Positions 34,106 through 42,763 of a stretch of DNA of 64,000 nucleotides are shown here, piece after piece. Numbering within the stretch: position 1 is the first letter of the stretch; the number at the start of each line of letters is the position of its first letter. The notes below the pieces were generated by a model that saw only the letters and a program-made list of their open reading frames with translations, searched no databases and was not told where the DNA came from. The translations under genes and the position numbers were made by a program. This DNA is from Neomegalonema sp. (GTDB lineage Bacteria; Pseudomonadota; Alphaproteobacteria; Rhodobacterales; Rhodobacteraceae): contig NZ_JAQTXI010000007.1 of assembly GCF_028688855.1 (NCBI RefSeq), positions 52,999 to 116,998 on the forward strand, written 5' to 3'.

Positions 34106-35299
34106 TCAGGCCGCCCGGGCCTGAACCATGGCCTTGTAGGCCGCGCTTTCCAGATCGAGATAGCCGGGGAAGGAGACCGGGTCGCCGAAGGGCAGGATCT
34201 GGGTGGCCCAATAGCCGCCGATTCCGTTCTTGCGGTCGATCCAGTAGAAGCTGTTGGCCAGACCCGCCCAGCCGATGGCTCCGGCGGGACGGCCGGTCGG
34301 GGCCTCCTCCTCGTTGGTCATGAAGGTGTAGGACCAGCCCTTCTTCAGGCCGGGGAAGAACTCGGCGTCGTTGGAGAGCGAGGGAATGACGCCCGGCAGC
34401 ATCCCCACCTTCTGATGCGCCTGGAGGCCGTTCTTCACCGCCCATTCGACGGTCTCGGCCTTGAGCACGCGTCCGCCGGGTCCGGCGCCGTCGTTCAGCC
34501 ACATGCGGATGAACTTCATGTATTCCGGAATGGTCGCATAGAGGCCATGTCCGCCCATCTCCACTTCGGGATCGTCGGGCAGGGCGAATCCGTCCATGGG
34601 CGAGAGGGCGCCGTCCGGGGCGCGGGCGTGGATGGTGGCGGTGCGCGCCTTCATCGAGGGCGTGCGGGTGAAGGCGATCTCCTCCATGCCCAGCGGATTG
34701 AAGATCCGCTCGCGCATGACTTCGCCGAGGCGCTTGCCGCGGATTCCCTCGACGACCTGTCCGGCCCAGTCGATGTTGGTGCCGTATTTCCATTCGGCGC
34801 CGGGATCGAAGAGGAGCGGCGTCTCGATGGCCGCCCGCGAGGAGCTGACGACGCTCGGCTGGCCGTGCTCTTCGGCGAGGCGCTTGTAGGTCTCGTCGAA
34901 GAAGTCGTAGCCGAAGCCGCCGACATGCAGCAGGAGCTGACGCGTGGTGACGTCGGATTTCGGCGCGCGCAGCTTCGGCTGTCCGGCGGCGTCGAAGCCC
35001 TCGATGACCTGCAGCTTCCCGATGGCCGGAGCGTAGGTCTTCGCCGGGGCGTCGAGATCGAGCAGCCCCTCCTCGACGCATTGCAGCGCGGCGGTTCCGG
35101 TGATCGCCTTGGTGGTCGAGAAGATGGCGAAGACCGTGTCGAGGCTCATGGCGCCGTCGCCGAGGCGGCGGTCTCCGGCGGCGCCGGACCAGACGTCCTG
35201 AGCGCGGTCGGTGATCGCGGCGACCACGCCGGGGACGCGCGGTCCGCTTCCGGTGACGCCCGCCAGAACCGCGTCGCAGGCGGCTTTCAAGTTCTTCAC
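34106..35299 (-). CDS. Serine hydrolase, class C beta-lactamase/esterase family
   Basis: A 397-residue beta-lactamase-fold hydrolase without signal peptide, so probably a cytoplasmic esterase rather than a drug-resistance enzyme. The Ser-x-x-Lys motif is in [13 protein letters not shown] (about 65-77) and a Tyr-x-x-Asn-like [11 protein letters not shown] (about 180) supplies the second motif. The C-terminal [10 protein letters not shown] and [19 protein letters not shown] stretches are typical of EstB/LAE-type esterases. Start: the GTG at 35299 is preceded by GGGAGG. The frame also stays open upstream to 35500, but that extension lacks homology. With the neighbouring Baeyer-Villiger monooxygenase it could hydrolyse the ester product; that link is inferred. 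Confidence 0.8.
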   Translation of the reverse strand: MKNLKAACDAVLAGVTGSGPRVPGVVAAITDRAQDVWSGAAGDRRLGDGAMSLDTVFAIFSTTKAITGTAALQCVEEGLLDLDAPAKTYAPAIGKLQVIEGFDAAGQPKLRAPKSDVTTRQLLLHVGGFGYDFFDETYKRLAEEHGQPSVVSSSRAAIETPLLFDPGAEWKYGTNIDWAGQVVEGIRGKRLGEVMRERIFNPLGMEEIAFTRTPSMKARTATIHARAPDGALSPMDGFALPDDPEVEMGGHGLYATIPEYMKFIRMWLNDGAGPGGRVLKAETVEWAVKNGLQAHQKVGMLPGVIPSLSNDAEFFPGLKKGWSYTFMTNEEEAPTGRPAGAIGWAGLANSFYWIDRKNGIGGYWATQILPFGDPVSFPGYLDLESAAYKAMVQARAA

Positions 35300-35641
35300 T
35301 GGTTTTTCCTCCCATGTCAGGCGGGCCAGGCTGAAGCCGCAGGCTTCAGACGACCGCCGGAGGGCAGTCTTTCGACTGGAGGAGGGGGGGTCAACGAGGC
35401 CTTGATGCAGCTTCCGGATCAGGGATTTATCTGTTAGAATCAGATGGTTATTGTGCGCTGCGGGATGAATTTCCGCCCCCTTGCGGGCCGAAAGCGACAT
35501 TCCATCCGCAAGCCCTTCCGCAGGCGCGCCGCCAGGGGTCTCGAAGCGGGTCTCCGGGCGGGGATTTCGCGCGCAAGGCGAGAGGATTCCACCTTCTCGC
35601 GCTTCATCCTTGCGGCGGAGGCCGCGCCTGGAGCCGGGTCC
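35300..35641. other. Intergenic region with a small inverted repeat
   Basis: This 342-base stretch lies upstream of the serine hydrolase and downstream of the GNAT gene (both minus strand). Within a short AT-rich patch at 35424-35453, ATCTG (35429) and CAGAT (35441) form an inverted repeat with a 7-base spacer, a possible operator or part of a promoter. I see no gene or RNA structure in the rest. Confidence 0.35.
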
Positions 35642-35944
35642 TCAGCCCTGAATCACGTCGGCCCATTCCGGATGGCGCAGCGCCTGAGCCTTCACATAGG
35701 GGCAGAGGGGAATCACGCGCCAGCCTCTGGCGCGGGCGTCCTCGATCAGCCGCAGCACCAGCGCCGAGGCGGCGCCCGTCCCGCGCAGACTCTCCGGCGC
35801 ATAGGTGTGGTCGGCGATGACCAGGCTGTCCGAAGCCTTCGAGATGGTGAGTTCGCCCTCGCCTTCCGCGCCCTCGACGCGGACGGCGTAGCGCCCCTTA
35901 TGGCCTTGATCTTCATAGGAGACCTGAATCTTCGTCCCGGACAT
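35642..35944 (-). CDS. Small GNAT-type N-acetyltransferase (YjdJ/NATD1-like)
   Basis: A 100-residue protein of the short GNAT family. It shows the beta-strand pattern YEDQGHKGRYAVRVEG, then ADHTYAPESLRGTGAASALV, which is the acetyl-CoA loop (R-x-x-G-x-x-x-x-L), and WRVIPLCPYVKAQALRHPEW with the CP-Y motif typical of this subfamily. Members are widespread, mostly uncharacterised and thought to acetylate small molecules or proteins. I chose the ATG at 35944, which has AAAGGA six bases upstream, over the ATG at 35962. No operon partner. Confidence 0.8.
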   Translation of the reverse strand: MSGTKIQVSYEDQGHKGRYAVRVEGAEGEGELTISKASDSLVIADHTYAPESLRGTGAASALVLRLIEDARARGWRVIPLCPYVKAQALRHPEWADVIQG

Positions 35945-36132
35945 GCGCGATCCTTTCGACAAGCGGAGAGAGGAGGCCGCGACGGCCTCCCTCCCCGGAT
36001 CTGGGGGGAGGAGGGGCGTTTCTCCAGAGCCATGCGCCTCTTCCTGAAGGAATTCATGTCCGTCATGATGGCGGCGCCGCCCTTTCGCGATTCCGCAAGC
36101 GCGAGGCGCCGCCTGTCCTGAGGGAGGGACGC

Positions 36133-37119
36133 ATGGACAACTGGGGCCAGCCGAAAAGACCCGTCGAGAGCGCCGGCGTGGATGTGGACATCCGGCAGCT
36201 GCGGGTCTTGCTGGCGATCATGGAGCGCCGCAGCGTCACGGCGGCGGCGGCGGCGCTCGGACAATCCCAGCCTGCGGTGAGCCAGACCCTCCGCCGCATG
36301 CGCGAAGCCACCGGAGACCCGCTGCTGGTGCGCAGCGGCGCCAAGCTCGTGCCCACCGAGCGCGCCCAGGCCATGCTGGAGCCCCTGCGCCGGGCCCTCG
36401 CCGATCTGGAGGCGGCGATCCGTCCGCCCCAGGCCTTCGACCCGGCCTCTCAGGATCATGAATTCCGCATCGCCTCGGCCGACTGCATGGGCGCCTTCTT
36501 CGCGCCCCGGCTGATCTCCAGCATCCGTTCGGCTTCGCCGCGCTCGCGGATCATGCTGCGGGCGGTGGTCGCGGGCTACGACTACGTGGCCGCGCTGGAG
36601 AAGGGCGAGATCGACGCCGTCATCGCCAACTGGCCGAGTCCGCCGGGCAATCTGCGCATGACGCGCCTGATGTCGGACGGCGTGGTCTGCCTCTTCGGGC
36701 CCGCGCATCCTCTGAGCCGTCAGCGGCGGATCTCGATGGAGGACTACATGGGCCTCGGGCATGTCGCGCCTTCGCCGCTCTCCGTCACGACGCCCGGCCC
36801 CATCGACGGAAAGCTGGCCGAACTCGGGCTGACGCGGGATATCCGGGTGATGGCGCCGGAGTTCAACCTCATCCCCTACGTGCTGCTGGGCACGGACCTC
36901 GTCTTCACGAGCAGCCGGGGATTCGCCCGTCATTATCAAGGCATTCTGCCGATCCGCTCTCTGCCCGCCCCCGAGGAGTTCGGCGCGATGCGCTTCTATC
37001 TGCTCTGGCATGAGCGGATGCAGAATTCGGCGGCGCATCGCTGGCTGCGCGAGCGGATCGTGGAGGTGGCGCATCGGGTCTCGGCGGAGATCGCCGCCGA
37101 TTTCGGCGCCGCGACATAA
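36133..37119 (+). CDS. LysR family transcriptional regulator
   Basis: A 328-residue LysR-type regulator. The N-terminal winged helix (about 18-80) reads DIRQLRVLLAIMERRSVTAAA followed by LGQSQPAVSQTLRRMREATGDPLLVRSG, all typical. The effector domain follows with IDAVIANWP and LVFTSSRGFARH. GAGGGAGGG precedes the ATG. It lies 136 bases upstream of the cyclo-ligase paralogue and BMP-type ABC transporter genes in the same orientation, so it probably regulates them, although LysR genes are more often divergent. The inducer is unknown. Confidence 0.85.
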   Translation: MDNWGQPKRPVESAGVDVDIRQLRVLLAIMERRSVTAAAAALGQSQPAVSQTLRRMREATGDPLLVRSGAKLVPTERAQAMLEPLRRALADLEAAIRPPQAFDPASQDHEFRIASADCMGAFFAPRLISSIRSASPRSRIMLRAVVAGYDYVAALEKGEIDAVIANWPSPPGNLRMTRLMSDGVVCLFGPAHPLSRQRRISMEDYMGLGHVAPSPLSVTTPGPIDGKLAELGLTRDIRVMAPEFNLIPYVLLGTDLVFTSSRGFARHYQGILPIRSLPAPEEFGAMRFYLLWHERMQNSAAHRWLRERIVEVAHRVSAEIAADFGAAT

Positions 37120-37255
37120 GCGGAAGCATATAGACTCTGTGCGCATGCGGCGTCTTGCCGGAGAGGCCGCGCGCTTCCTAGGCTTCCGGTCACGAACTGC
37201 GGCCGCCCGGGCGTAACCCCGGACGGCGGATGCGGGGGAAGACGAGAGGCTGACG

Positions 37256-38038
37256 ATGAGCGTCGCTGAATCGGAGAAGCTGGGCCGCTGGGCCGGAAGG
37301 AACGTCCAGAAGGACGGTCTGAGGGATGAAGTCTGGAACGCGCTGGAGACGACCGGCGTGAACGTCGGTCCGGCCTGGAGCCGCATCCCCAATTTCGTGG
37401 GGGCGGACGTCGCCGCAAAGCGGCTGTCGGAGCTGCCCTTCTGGAAATCCGCCAGGGTGGTGAAGTGCAATCCCGATCCGCCGCAGATTCCGGTCCGGCT
37501 GCGGGCGCTCTATGACGGCAAGCTGCTCTATACGCCGGTTCCCGAACTGGTGAAGGGCTTCCCCTTCGTGCTGCTCGACCCCGCGAAGCTGGAGGCCAAG
37601 GGCGTCCATTTCGAGCTCGCGGCCACGTCTCAGGGCGCGGTGGAGCATGGCGAGCCGGTGGCCTTCGAGGACATGCTCCCGATGGACGTGCTCGTGGTGG
37701 GCTGCGTGGCGGTCACCCGCGAGGGCGGACGCACCGGCAAGGGCGGAGGCTTCGCCGATCTCGAACTCGGGATCTTCCGCGAGCTGGGCAAGGTGCCGGA
37801 GGGCGCGCCCATCGTCACCACGGTTCACTCTTCGCAGGTGGTGGATAATCCGCGCATCGTCATGCTGCCGCATGATTCCGCGCTGAACTGGATCTTCACC
37901 GAACTCGAGGCCATCGAGACCCGTTCGCCCTATCCGCAGCCCAAGGGCGTGTCCTGGGACGCGGTCCAGCCCGACCAGCTGGAGGACATCCCCTTCCTCA
38001 AGCGCCTGAAGGCCGACCTTCAGGACCGCAAGGACTGA
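37256..38038 (+). CDS. 5-formyltetrahydrofolate cyclo-ligase family paralogue (COG0212 type)
   Basis: A 260-residue protein of the 5-FTHF cyclo-ligase/MTHFSD-like family. Features are VWNALETTGVNVGP and IPNFVGADVAAKRLSELPFW near the N-terminus, a VKCNPDPPQIPVR strand, and the nucleotide-binding GRTGKGGGFADLELGIFRELG (about 158-178) followed by TTVHSSQVVD. Comparative genomics has linked this paralogue group to thiamin metabolism rather than to folate repair. Here it begins a run with a complete BMP-type ABC importer 64 bases downstream. A role in using or repairing a thiamin- or folate-like imported compound is a reasonable inference. True cyclo-ligase activity is not excluded. Confidence 0.75.
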   Translation: MSVAESEKLGRWAGRNVQKDGLRDEVWNALETTGVNVGPAWSRIPNFVGADVAAKRLSELPFWKSARVVKCNPDPPQIPVRLRALYDGKLLYTPVPELVKGFPFVLLDPAKLEAKGVHFELAATSQGAVEHGEPVAFEDMLPMDVLVVGCVAVTREGGRTGKGGGFADLELGIFRELGKVPEGAPIVTTVHSSQVVDNPRIVMLPHDSALNWIFTELEAIETRSPYPQPKGVSWDAVQPDQLEDIPFLKRLKADLQDRKD

Positions 38039-38102
38039 AGCTCGCGTCCGTCCCGGGCGGGCCGGGCGGGCGGCGATCCTCCCCCAACCCGGAGCCCTTT
38101 CC

Positions 38103-39110
38103 ATGCCGAACAGACGAGCTTTCCTTTTCGGGCTGACCGCCGCCACGGCGGCGGCGGCCCTTCTCTCCGGCGCCGGCGCGGCGCGCGCCGCCGATCCGGT
38201 CCGCGTGGCGCTGATCATGACCGGCCCGATCACCGACGGCGGTTGGGCTCAGCTCGCCTACGAGGGGCTTCAGGCCCTGAAGGCGAAAGGCTTCGTCACG
38301 GCCTACGCCGAGAACGTGGCTCAGGCCAATCTGGTGCAGGTCGTCGAGGGCTACGCCGACGACGGCTATGACCTGATCATCGGCCATGGCTATGAATTCG
38401 GCTCGGCCTTCCTGGAGATCGCGCCGGAATATCCGGATCAGAAGTTCTTCGCCTCCACTTTCAGGCCCGAAGGCGATGCGCCTGAGAATCTCGGCTTCAT
38501 CGACCTCGCCTATTACGACGCCTCCTATGGCGCGGGAGCTCTGGCGGCGCTGATCTCGGAGAAGGGCAAGGCGGTCGGCTTCGTGGGCGGCGGCGACAAT
38601 CCCACGCAACAGCGCATGATGGCCTGCTTCGTCGCCGGAGCCCAGCTGACCCGCGAGGGCGTCAAGGGGCTCGGCGTGATCACCGGCGATTACGACAACG
38701 CCGGACGCGGCTCCGAAGCGGCTTCGGCGATGATCGCCAACGGCGCCGACGTGATCTGGCATGGCGCCAACGTCACGGGGCTCGGCGCGATCCAGGGCGC
38801 CGTCGCGGGCGGGGCCAAGGCGCTGGGCTGCTATTCGGATCAGACTGCGGTCGCGCCTGCGGCGGTGGGCGCGAGCTTCGTCATGAATCTCGGCTGGATG
38901 GTCGAACAGGTGGGCGACTCCGTCGCCGCCGGGACCTTCAAAGGCGGAGAGGAATGGCGGCCGAAGGTCACCGAGATGTGGTCGCTCAAGGCGGGAGAAC
39001 ACGGCGACCACAATCCCGCTCTGATCTCCGGGGAGGCCTGGTCGGCCTTCCAGGAGATCTGGAGCGGGCTGGGCTCGGGCGAGATCGAGGTGTCGAAGCT
39101 CGCGCCCTGA
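38103..39110 (+). CDS. BMP family ABC transporter substrate-binding protein
   Basis: Periplasmic binding protein of the basic membrane protein (BMP/PnrA) family, 335 residues. The N-terminus has a twin-arginine signal (NRRAFLFGLTAATAAAALL, cleavage after ARA near 30), so it may be exported folded by Tat. The mature part shows VALIMTGPITDGGWAQLAYEGL, LIIGHGYEFGSAFL, FVGGGDNPTQQRMMACF and ADVIWHGANVTGLGAI, the standard family blocks. BMP proteins bind purine nucleosides, autoinducer-like sugars or riboflavin in the cases known. The partner ATPase and two permeases follow at once. The ligand is not determinable. Confidence 0.85.
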   Translation: MPNRRAFLFGLTAATAAAALLSGAGAARAADPVRVALIMTGPITDGGWAQLAYEGLQALKAKGFVTAYAENVAQANLVQVVEGYADDGYDLIIGHGYEFGSAFLEIAPEYPDQKFFASTFRPEGDAPENLGFIDLAYYDASYGAGALAALISEKGKAVGFVGGGDNPTQQRMMACFVAGAQLTREGVKGLGVITGDYDNAGRGSEAASAMIANGADVIWHGANVTGLGAIQGAVAGGAKALGCYSDQTAVAPAAVGASFVMNLGWMVEQVGDSVAAGTFKGGEEWRPKVTEMWSLKAGEHGDHNPALISGEAWSAFQEIWSGLGSGEIEVSKLAP

Positions 39111-39125
39111 GCTTCGGACGGGGCT

Positions 39126-39174
39126 CCGGCGCGCCCACCCTGCGCGCCGGCGCCGCGATCTCGCCCCTTTTTTT
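39126..39174 (+). promoter_or_regulatory. Stem-loop and T-run between binding protein and ATPase genes
   Basis: CCGGCGCG (39126) pairs perfectly with CGCGCCGG (39143) and a run of seven T follows about 17 bases later at 39168. This placement is common in ABC operons where a hairpin stabilises or partly terminates the message after the highly expressed binding protein. The distance to the T-run is too long for a standard terminator. Confidence 0.4.
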
Positions 39175-39202
39175 CCGCAAGCCAGCCCGGAGAGGCCGCC
39201 GC

Positions 39203-40732
39203 ATGACGCCTTTTCTCTCCGCCCGCGGAATCGTCAAGCGCTTTCCCGGCGTCCTCGCCAACGACCATGTGGATTTCGACGTGCGCAGCGGCGAGATCCA
39301 CGCCCTGCTCGGCGAGAACGGCGCGGGGAAATCCACGCTGATGCAGATCGTCTACGGGCTTTACGGCCGCGACGCGGGCGAGATCCTCATCGAGGGCCGC
39401 CCTCTGGACCTGCGCTCCACCCGCGACGCCATCGCCGCCGGAATCGGCATGATCCATCAGGAGTTCATGCTCGTCCGGCGCTTCAGCGTGACCGAAAACG
39501 TCGTCCTCGGGCTGAAGGCGGGCGGGGGCCTGCGGCCTCTGGATCTGGCGGGCCCGGCCCGCGAGATCGCCGAGCTCTCGCGCCGCTACGGGCTTCAGGT
39601 GGACCCCTCCGCCCGCATCGAGCATCTGCCGGTGGGGACGCAGCAGCGCGTCGAGATCCTGAAGCTGCTCTATCGCAAGGCGAAGCTGCTGATCCTCGAC
39701 GAGCCCACCGCCGTCCTGACCCCCGGAGAAGCCGAGGCCCTGCTGAAGGTGCTGCGGACTCTGGCCGATCAGGGCCACGCCGTGGTGATCGTCACGCACA
39801 AGCTGCACGAGATCATGGCCGCCGCCGACCGCGTGACCATCATGCGCGACGGGCGCGTGGTGGGCTCGGTGAAGACCGCCGGAAGCTCCGAAGCGGAGCT
39901 GGCTCGTCTGATGGTTGGGCGCGAGGTGGCCCTGACCGCCCGGCGCTCGACGCGTCCGGCGGGGCCTTCGGTGCTGAGGGTCGAGAATCTGACGGTCGGA
40001 GACGACCAGGGCCGCCGCGCCCTCGACGGGCTGTCGCTGGATCTGCGCGAGGGCGAGATCCTCGGGCTGGCGGGGGTGGACGGCAACGGACAATCCGAAC
40101 TGGCCCAGGCCCTGACGGGGCTGCGGGCGGCTGCGGGCGGACGGGTTCTGCTCGGCGCGCGGGATCTGACCCGCGCCTCTCCCGCCGACCGCCGGAGCGC
40201 GGGCGTGGCCTATGTGCCCGCCGACCGTCGTCATGTGGGTTCGGTGGGGGCGCTCTCCATCGCGGAGAATGCGATCCTCGGCGATCAGCGCGCCTACGCC
40301 CGCTTCGGGCTGCTGGACCGCAGGCGCAGCCGGAGCTTCGCGGCGGAGTTGATGGAGCGTTTCGACATCCGCCCCCGCAAGCCGGAATATCCGGCGGGCA
40401 AGCTTTCGGGGGGCAATCTCCAGAAGGTGCAGTTGGGGCGGGCCATCGCCTCGGACCCTCGGGCGCTGATCGTCGAGCAGCCGACGCGGGGGCTCGACGT
40501 GGGGGCCGTCGAGGCCGTATGGGCGGAGCTCCTGCGGCTGCGCGAGGCGGGCAAGGCGATCCTGCTGATCTCGGCGGAGCTGGAGGAGATCCTGAATCTT
40601 TCGGACCGCGTCGCGGTGATCTACGAGGGGCGGATCATGGGCGAGATGTCCGCCGCCGAAGCGGATCTGCGCCGGATCGGCCTGATGATGGCCGGGAGCC
40701 ATGGAGAGGAGGTCGGCCATGCGGATCCTTGA
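39203..40732 (+). CDS. BMP-type ABC transporter ATPase (double ATP-binding)
   Basis: A 509-residue ATPase with two ABC domains, as in nucleoside and sugar importers. The first domain has Walker A GENGAGKSTLMQ (about 34-45), Q-loop HQEFML and Walker B LLILDEPTAVLTP. Its signature is LPVGTQQRVEI, the usual variant for this subfamily. The second has GVDGNGQSELAQALTG in place of a standard Walker A, and LSGGNLQKVQLGRAI followed by ALIVEQPTRGLDVGA. It overlaps the first permease gene by 14 bases. Energises import together with the two permeases downstream. Confidence 0.9.
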   Translation: MTPFLSARGIVKRFPGVLANDHVDFDVRSGEIHALLGENGAGKSTLMQIVYGLYGRDAGEILIEGRPLDLRSTRDAIAAGIGMIHQEFMLVRRFSVTENVVLGLKAGGGLRPLDLAGPAREIAELSRRYGLQVDPSARIEHLPVGTQQRVEILKLLYRKAKLLILDEPTAVLTPGEAEALLKVLRTLADQGHAVVIVTHKLHEIMAAADRVTIMRDGRVVGSVKTAGSSEAELARLMVGREVALTARRSTRPAGPSVLRVENLTVGDDQGRRALDGLSLDLREGEILGLAGVDGNGQSELAQALTGLRAAAGGRVLLGARDLTRASPADRRSAGVAYVPADRRHVGSVGALSIAENAILGDQRAYARFGLLDRRRSRSFAAELMERFDIRPRKPEYPAGKLSGGNLQKVQLGRAIASDPRALIVEQPTRGLDVGAVEAVWAELLRLREAGKAILLISAELEEILNLSDRVAVIYEGRIMGEMSAAEADLRRIGLMMAGSHGEEVGHADP

Positions 40733-41822
40733 ACGTCGGGCGGCGCCCGCCGAAGGGGCGGCGGCTTCGGCCCTCTCCACGGCTCTGGCGGTGCTGGCGG
40801 CTCTGGCGGCGGGGGGATTGCTCTTCCTGCCCTTCGGCGCGGATCCCTTCAGCGCCTACGCCGCGCTGTTCGGCGAGAGCTTCCTCACCTGGCGGGGCCT
40901 CGGGTTCACCTTGCTCAAGGCGGCGCCTCTGATCCTGATCGGGCTCGGGACGGTGGTGGCCTGGCGGACGGGCTTCGGCTTTCTCGGCTTCGAGGGCTGC
41001 GTGATGATCGGCGCGGCGGCGGCGACCTGGGTCGCGCTGATGGTCCGCGAGGGCCAGATCCTCGCGGGCCTGCCTTTCGCGGCCTTCCTGCCTCTGGCGA
41101 TTCTGGCCTCTCTGATCGCGGGCGGGCTCTGGTCGGGGATCGTGGGGCTGTTCAAGAGCCGCTTCGGCGGCAATGAGGTCATCACCTCGCTGATGATGAA
41201 CTACGTGGCCCTGCTGCTGGTGCAATATCTGGTTTCGGGGCCTCTGCGCGAGCCGGGCGGCCTGCCGCAGAGTCCGCGTCTGCCGCGCGAGACCTGGCTC
41301 CCGCAGCTCTTCGACGGTATGAGGGCCAACGCCGGAATCCTGATCGCGCTGGCGGCGGCTCTGGTGGTCTGGGGGCTGCTGCTGCGCTCGCGGATCGGCT
41401 ACGAGATGGTCGTGACGGGGCTGAACCCCAGGGCCGCCCGCTTCGGCGGCGTGGAGGTCGGGCGCAGGCAGTTCATGGCGGCCTGCCTCGCCGGAGGCCT
41501 CGCGGCCATGGCGGGCATGGTCGAGGTTCTGGGGCTGCATCACCGGCTGATCGACGGCATGTCGGGCGGCGTGGGCTTCGTGGGGATGGTGGCGGCGCTT
41601 CTGGGCAAGCTGCATCCTCTGGGGGTGGTGATCGCCGCGACGCTCTACGCGGGGATGACCGTCGGCGCCGACGCCATGCAGCGTCAGGCGGGCCTGCCTT
41701 CCTCCATCGTCTTCATGATCCAGAGCCTGATCGTGCTGTTCATCCTCGCGGGAGAATTCTTCCGCCGCTATCGCCTGCGCCTGCCGGGACGCCGGACCGC
41801 CTCCGCCGGAGAGGGAGTCTGA
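40719..41822 (+). CDS. BMP-type ABC transporter permease 1
   Basis: A 367-residue permease with about ten hydrophobic segments, of the branched-chain/BPD_transp_2 fold. The family motif is FGGNEVITSLMMNYVALLL (about 148-166), and RSRIGYEMVVTGLNPRAARFGGV (about 227-250) is the coupling region. The C-terminal half includes GGVGFVGMVAALLGKLHPLG. I use the ATG at 40719, which has GGAGAGGAGG just upstream, not the ATG at 40701. Forms the translocation pathway with permease 2; followed two bases later by its gene. Confidence 0.9.
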   Translation: MRILERRAAPAEGAAASALSTALAVLAALAAGGLLFLPFGADPFSAYAALFGESFLTWRGLGFTLLKAAPLILIGLGTVVAWRTGFGFLGFEGCVMIGAAAATWVALMVREGQILAGLPFAAFLPLAILASLIAGGLWSGIVGLFKSRFGGNEVITSLMMNYVALLLVQYLVSGPLREPGGLPQSPRLPRETWLPQLFDGMRANAGILIALAAALVVWGLLLRSRIGYEMVVTGLNPRAARFGGVEVGRRQFMAACLAGGLAAMAGMVEVLGLHHRLIDGMSGGVGFVGMVAALLGKLHPLGVVIAATLYAGMTVGADAMQRQAGLPSSIVFMIQSLIVLFILAGEFFRRYRLRLPGRRTASAGEGV

Positions 41823-41824
41823 TC

Positions 41825-42763
41825 ATGGATGTGGATTTCGCCCTGACGGCTTTCCTCACGGGCTGGCTGGCCGCGACGGTGCGTCTGGCGGGGCCTCTGC
41901 TGCTGGCGGCCCTCGGCGAGCTCTTCGCCGAGCGCGCGGGCGTGCTGAACATCGGCATCGAAGGCGTGATGCTGCTGGGAGCTCTGGTCGCCTGGTGGGC
42001 CGCCTGGAGCACCGGCTCCCTCTGGCTCGGGATGCTCGGAGGCATGGCGGCGGGCCTGACGGCGGGCGGCTTCCTCGGCTTCATGTATGTGACCGCCCAG
42101 GCGAGTCAGGTGGTGGTGGGGGTGATCTTCAACATCTTCGCGCTGGGGCTGGCGAGCTACGCCTACCGGCTGATTCTCGGCGGCGCTTCGGGCGCGCAGA
42201 CGGCGGTCATGTTCTCGGTCCTGCCGATCCCCGTGCTGTCGGAGATTCCCTTCCTCGGGCCGATCCTGTTCCGTCATACGCCGCTGGTCTATCTGACGGC
42301 GCTGGCGGCGGCGGTCGCTTGGTTCGTGCTGCGGCGGACGGCCTTCGGGCTGAACCTGCGGGCGGTGGGCGAGAATCCCCGCGCCGCCGACACCGCCGGC
42401 CTCGACGTCACGGCCTATCGCTATGCGGGGGTGCTGATCTCCTGCGTGGCGGCGGGGGCGGCGGGGGCCTATCTGGTGCTGGCGCAGGTGGGGCAATTCC
42501 GCGAGACGGTGGTCTCCGGACAAGGCTTCATCGCGCTGGCCATCGTGATCTTCGGGCGCTGGGATCCTCTGCGCGCGACCATCGCGGCGCTGATCTTCGG
42601 CGCCGCCGACGCCTTGCAGCTGACCTTGCAGATCTTCACTTCGGGAGTCCCGCCGCAATTGCTGCTGGCTCTGCCCTATCTGGTGACGATCCTGGCGATG
42701 TCCGGATTGATCGGCAAGGCGGATCAGCCAGAATCGCTGATGGTCCCCTATTCCCGCGAGTGA
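41825..42763 (+). CDS. BMP-type ABC transporter permease 2
   Basis: A 312-residue inner-membrane permease paired with permease 1. The start contains the family motif LGELFAERAGVLNIGIEGVMLLGA (about 28-51). The central coupling region reads RRTAFGLNLRAVGENPRAADTAGLDV (about 170-195). The end has FIALAIVIFGRWDPLRA. It ends the LysR/cyclo-ligase/ABC cluster. Its last 16 bases overlap the end of the convergent cobC gene on the other strand, so the two clusters abut tail to tail without a terminator. Confidence 0.9.
   Translation: MDVDFALTAFLTGWLAATVRLAGPLLLAALGELFAERAGVLNIGIEGVMLLGALVAWWAAWSTGSLWLGMLGGMAAGLTAGGFLGFMYVTAQASQVVVGVIFNIFALGLASYAYRLILGGASGAQTAVMFSVLPIPVLSEIPFLGPILFRHTPLVYLTALAAAVAWFVLRRTAFGLNLRAVGENPRAADTAGLDVTAYRYAGVLISCVAAGAAGAYLVLAQVGQFRETVVSGQGFIALAIVIFGRWDPLRATIAALIFGAADALQLTLQIFTSGVPPQLLLALPYLVTILAMSGLIGKADQPESLMVPYSRE

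Noticed and set aside
34106..35299. Beta-lactamase resistance gene
   Set aside because: No signal peptide, and the motif context matches class C-fold esterases rather than AmpC enzymes.
34106..35500. Longer start of the serine hydrolase at 35500
   Set aside because: The extra 67 residues show no homology, and a GTG with a strong ribosome-binding site at 35299 fits the family length.
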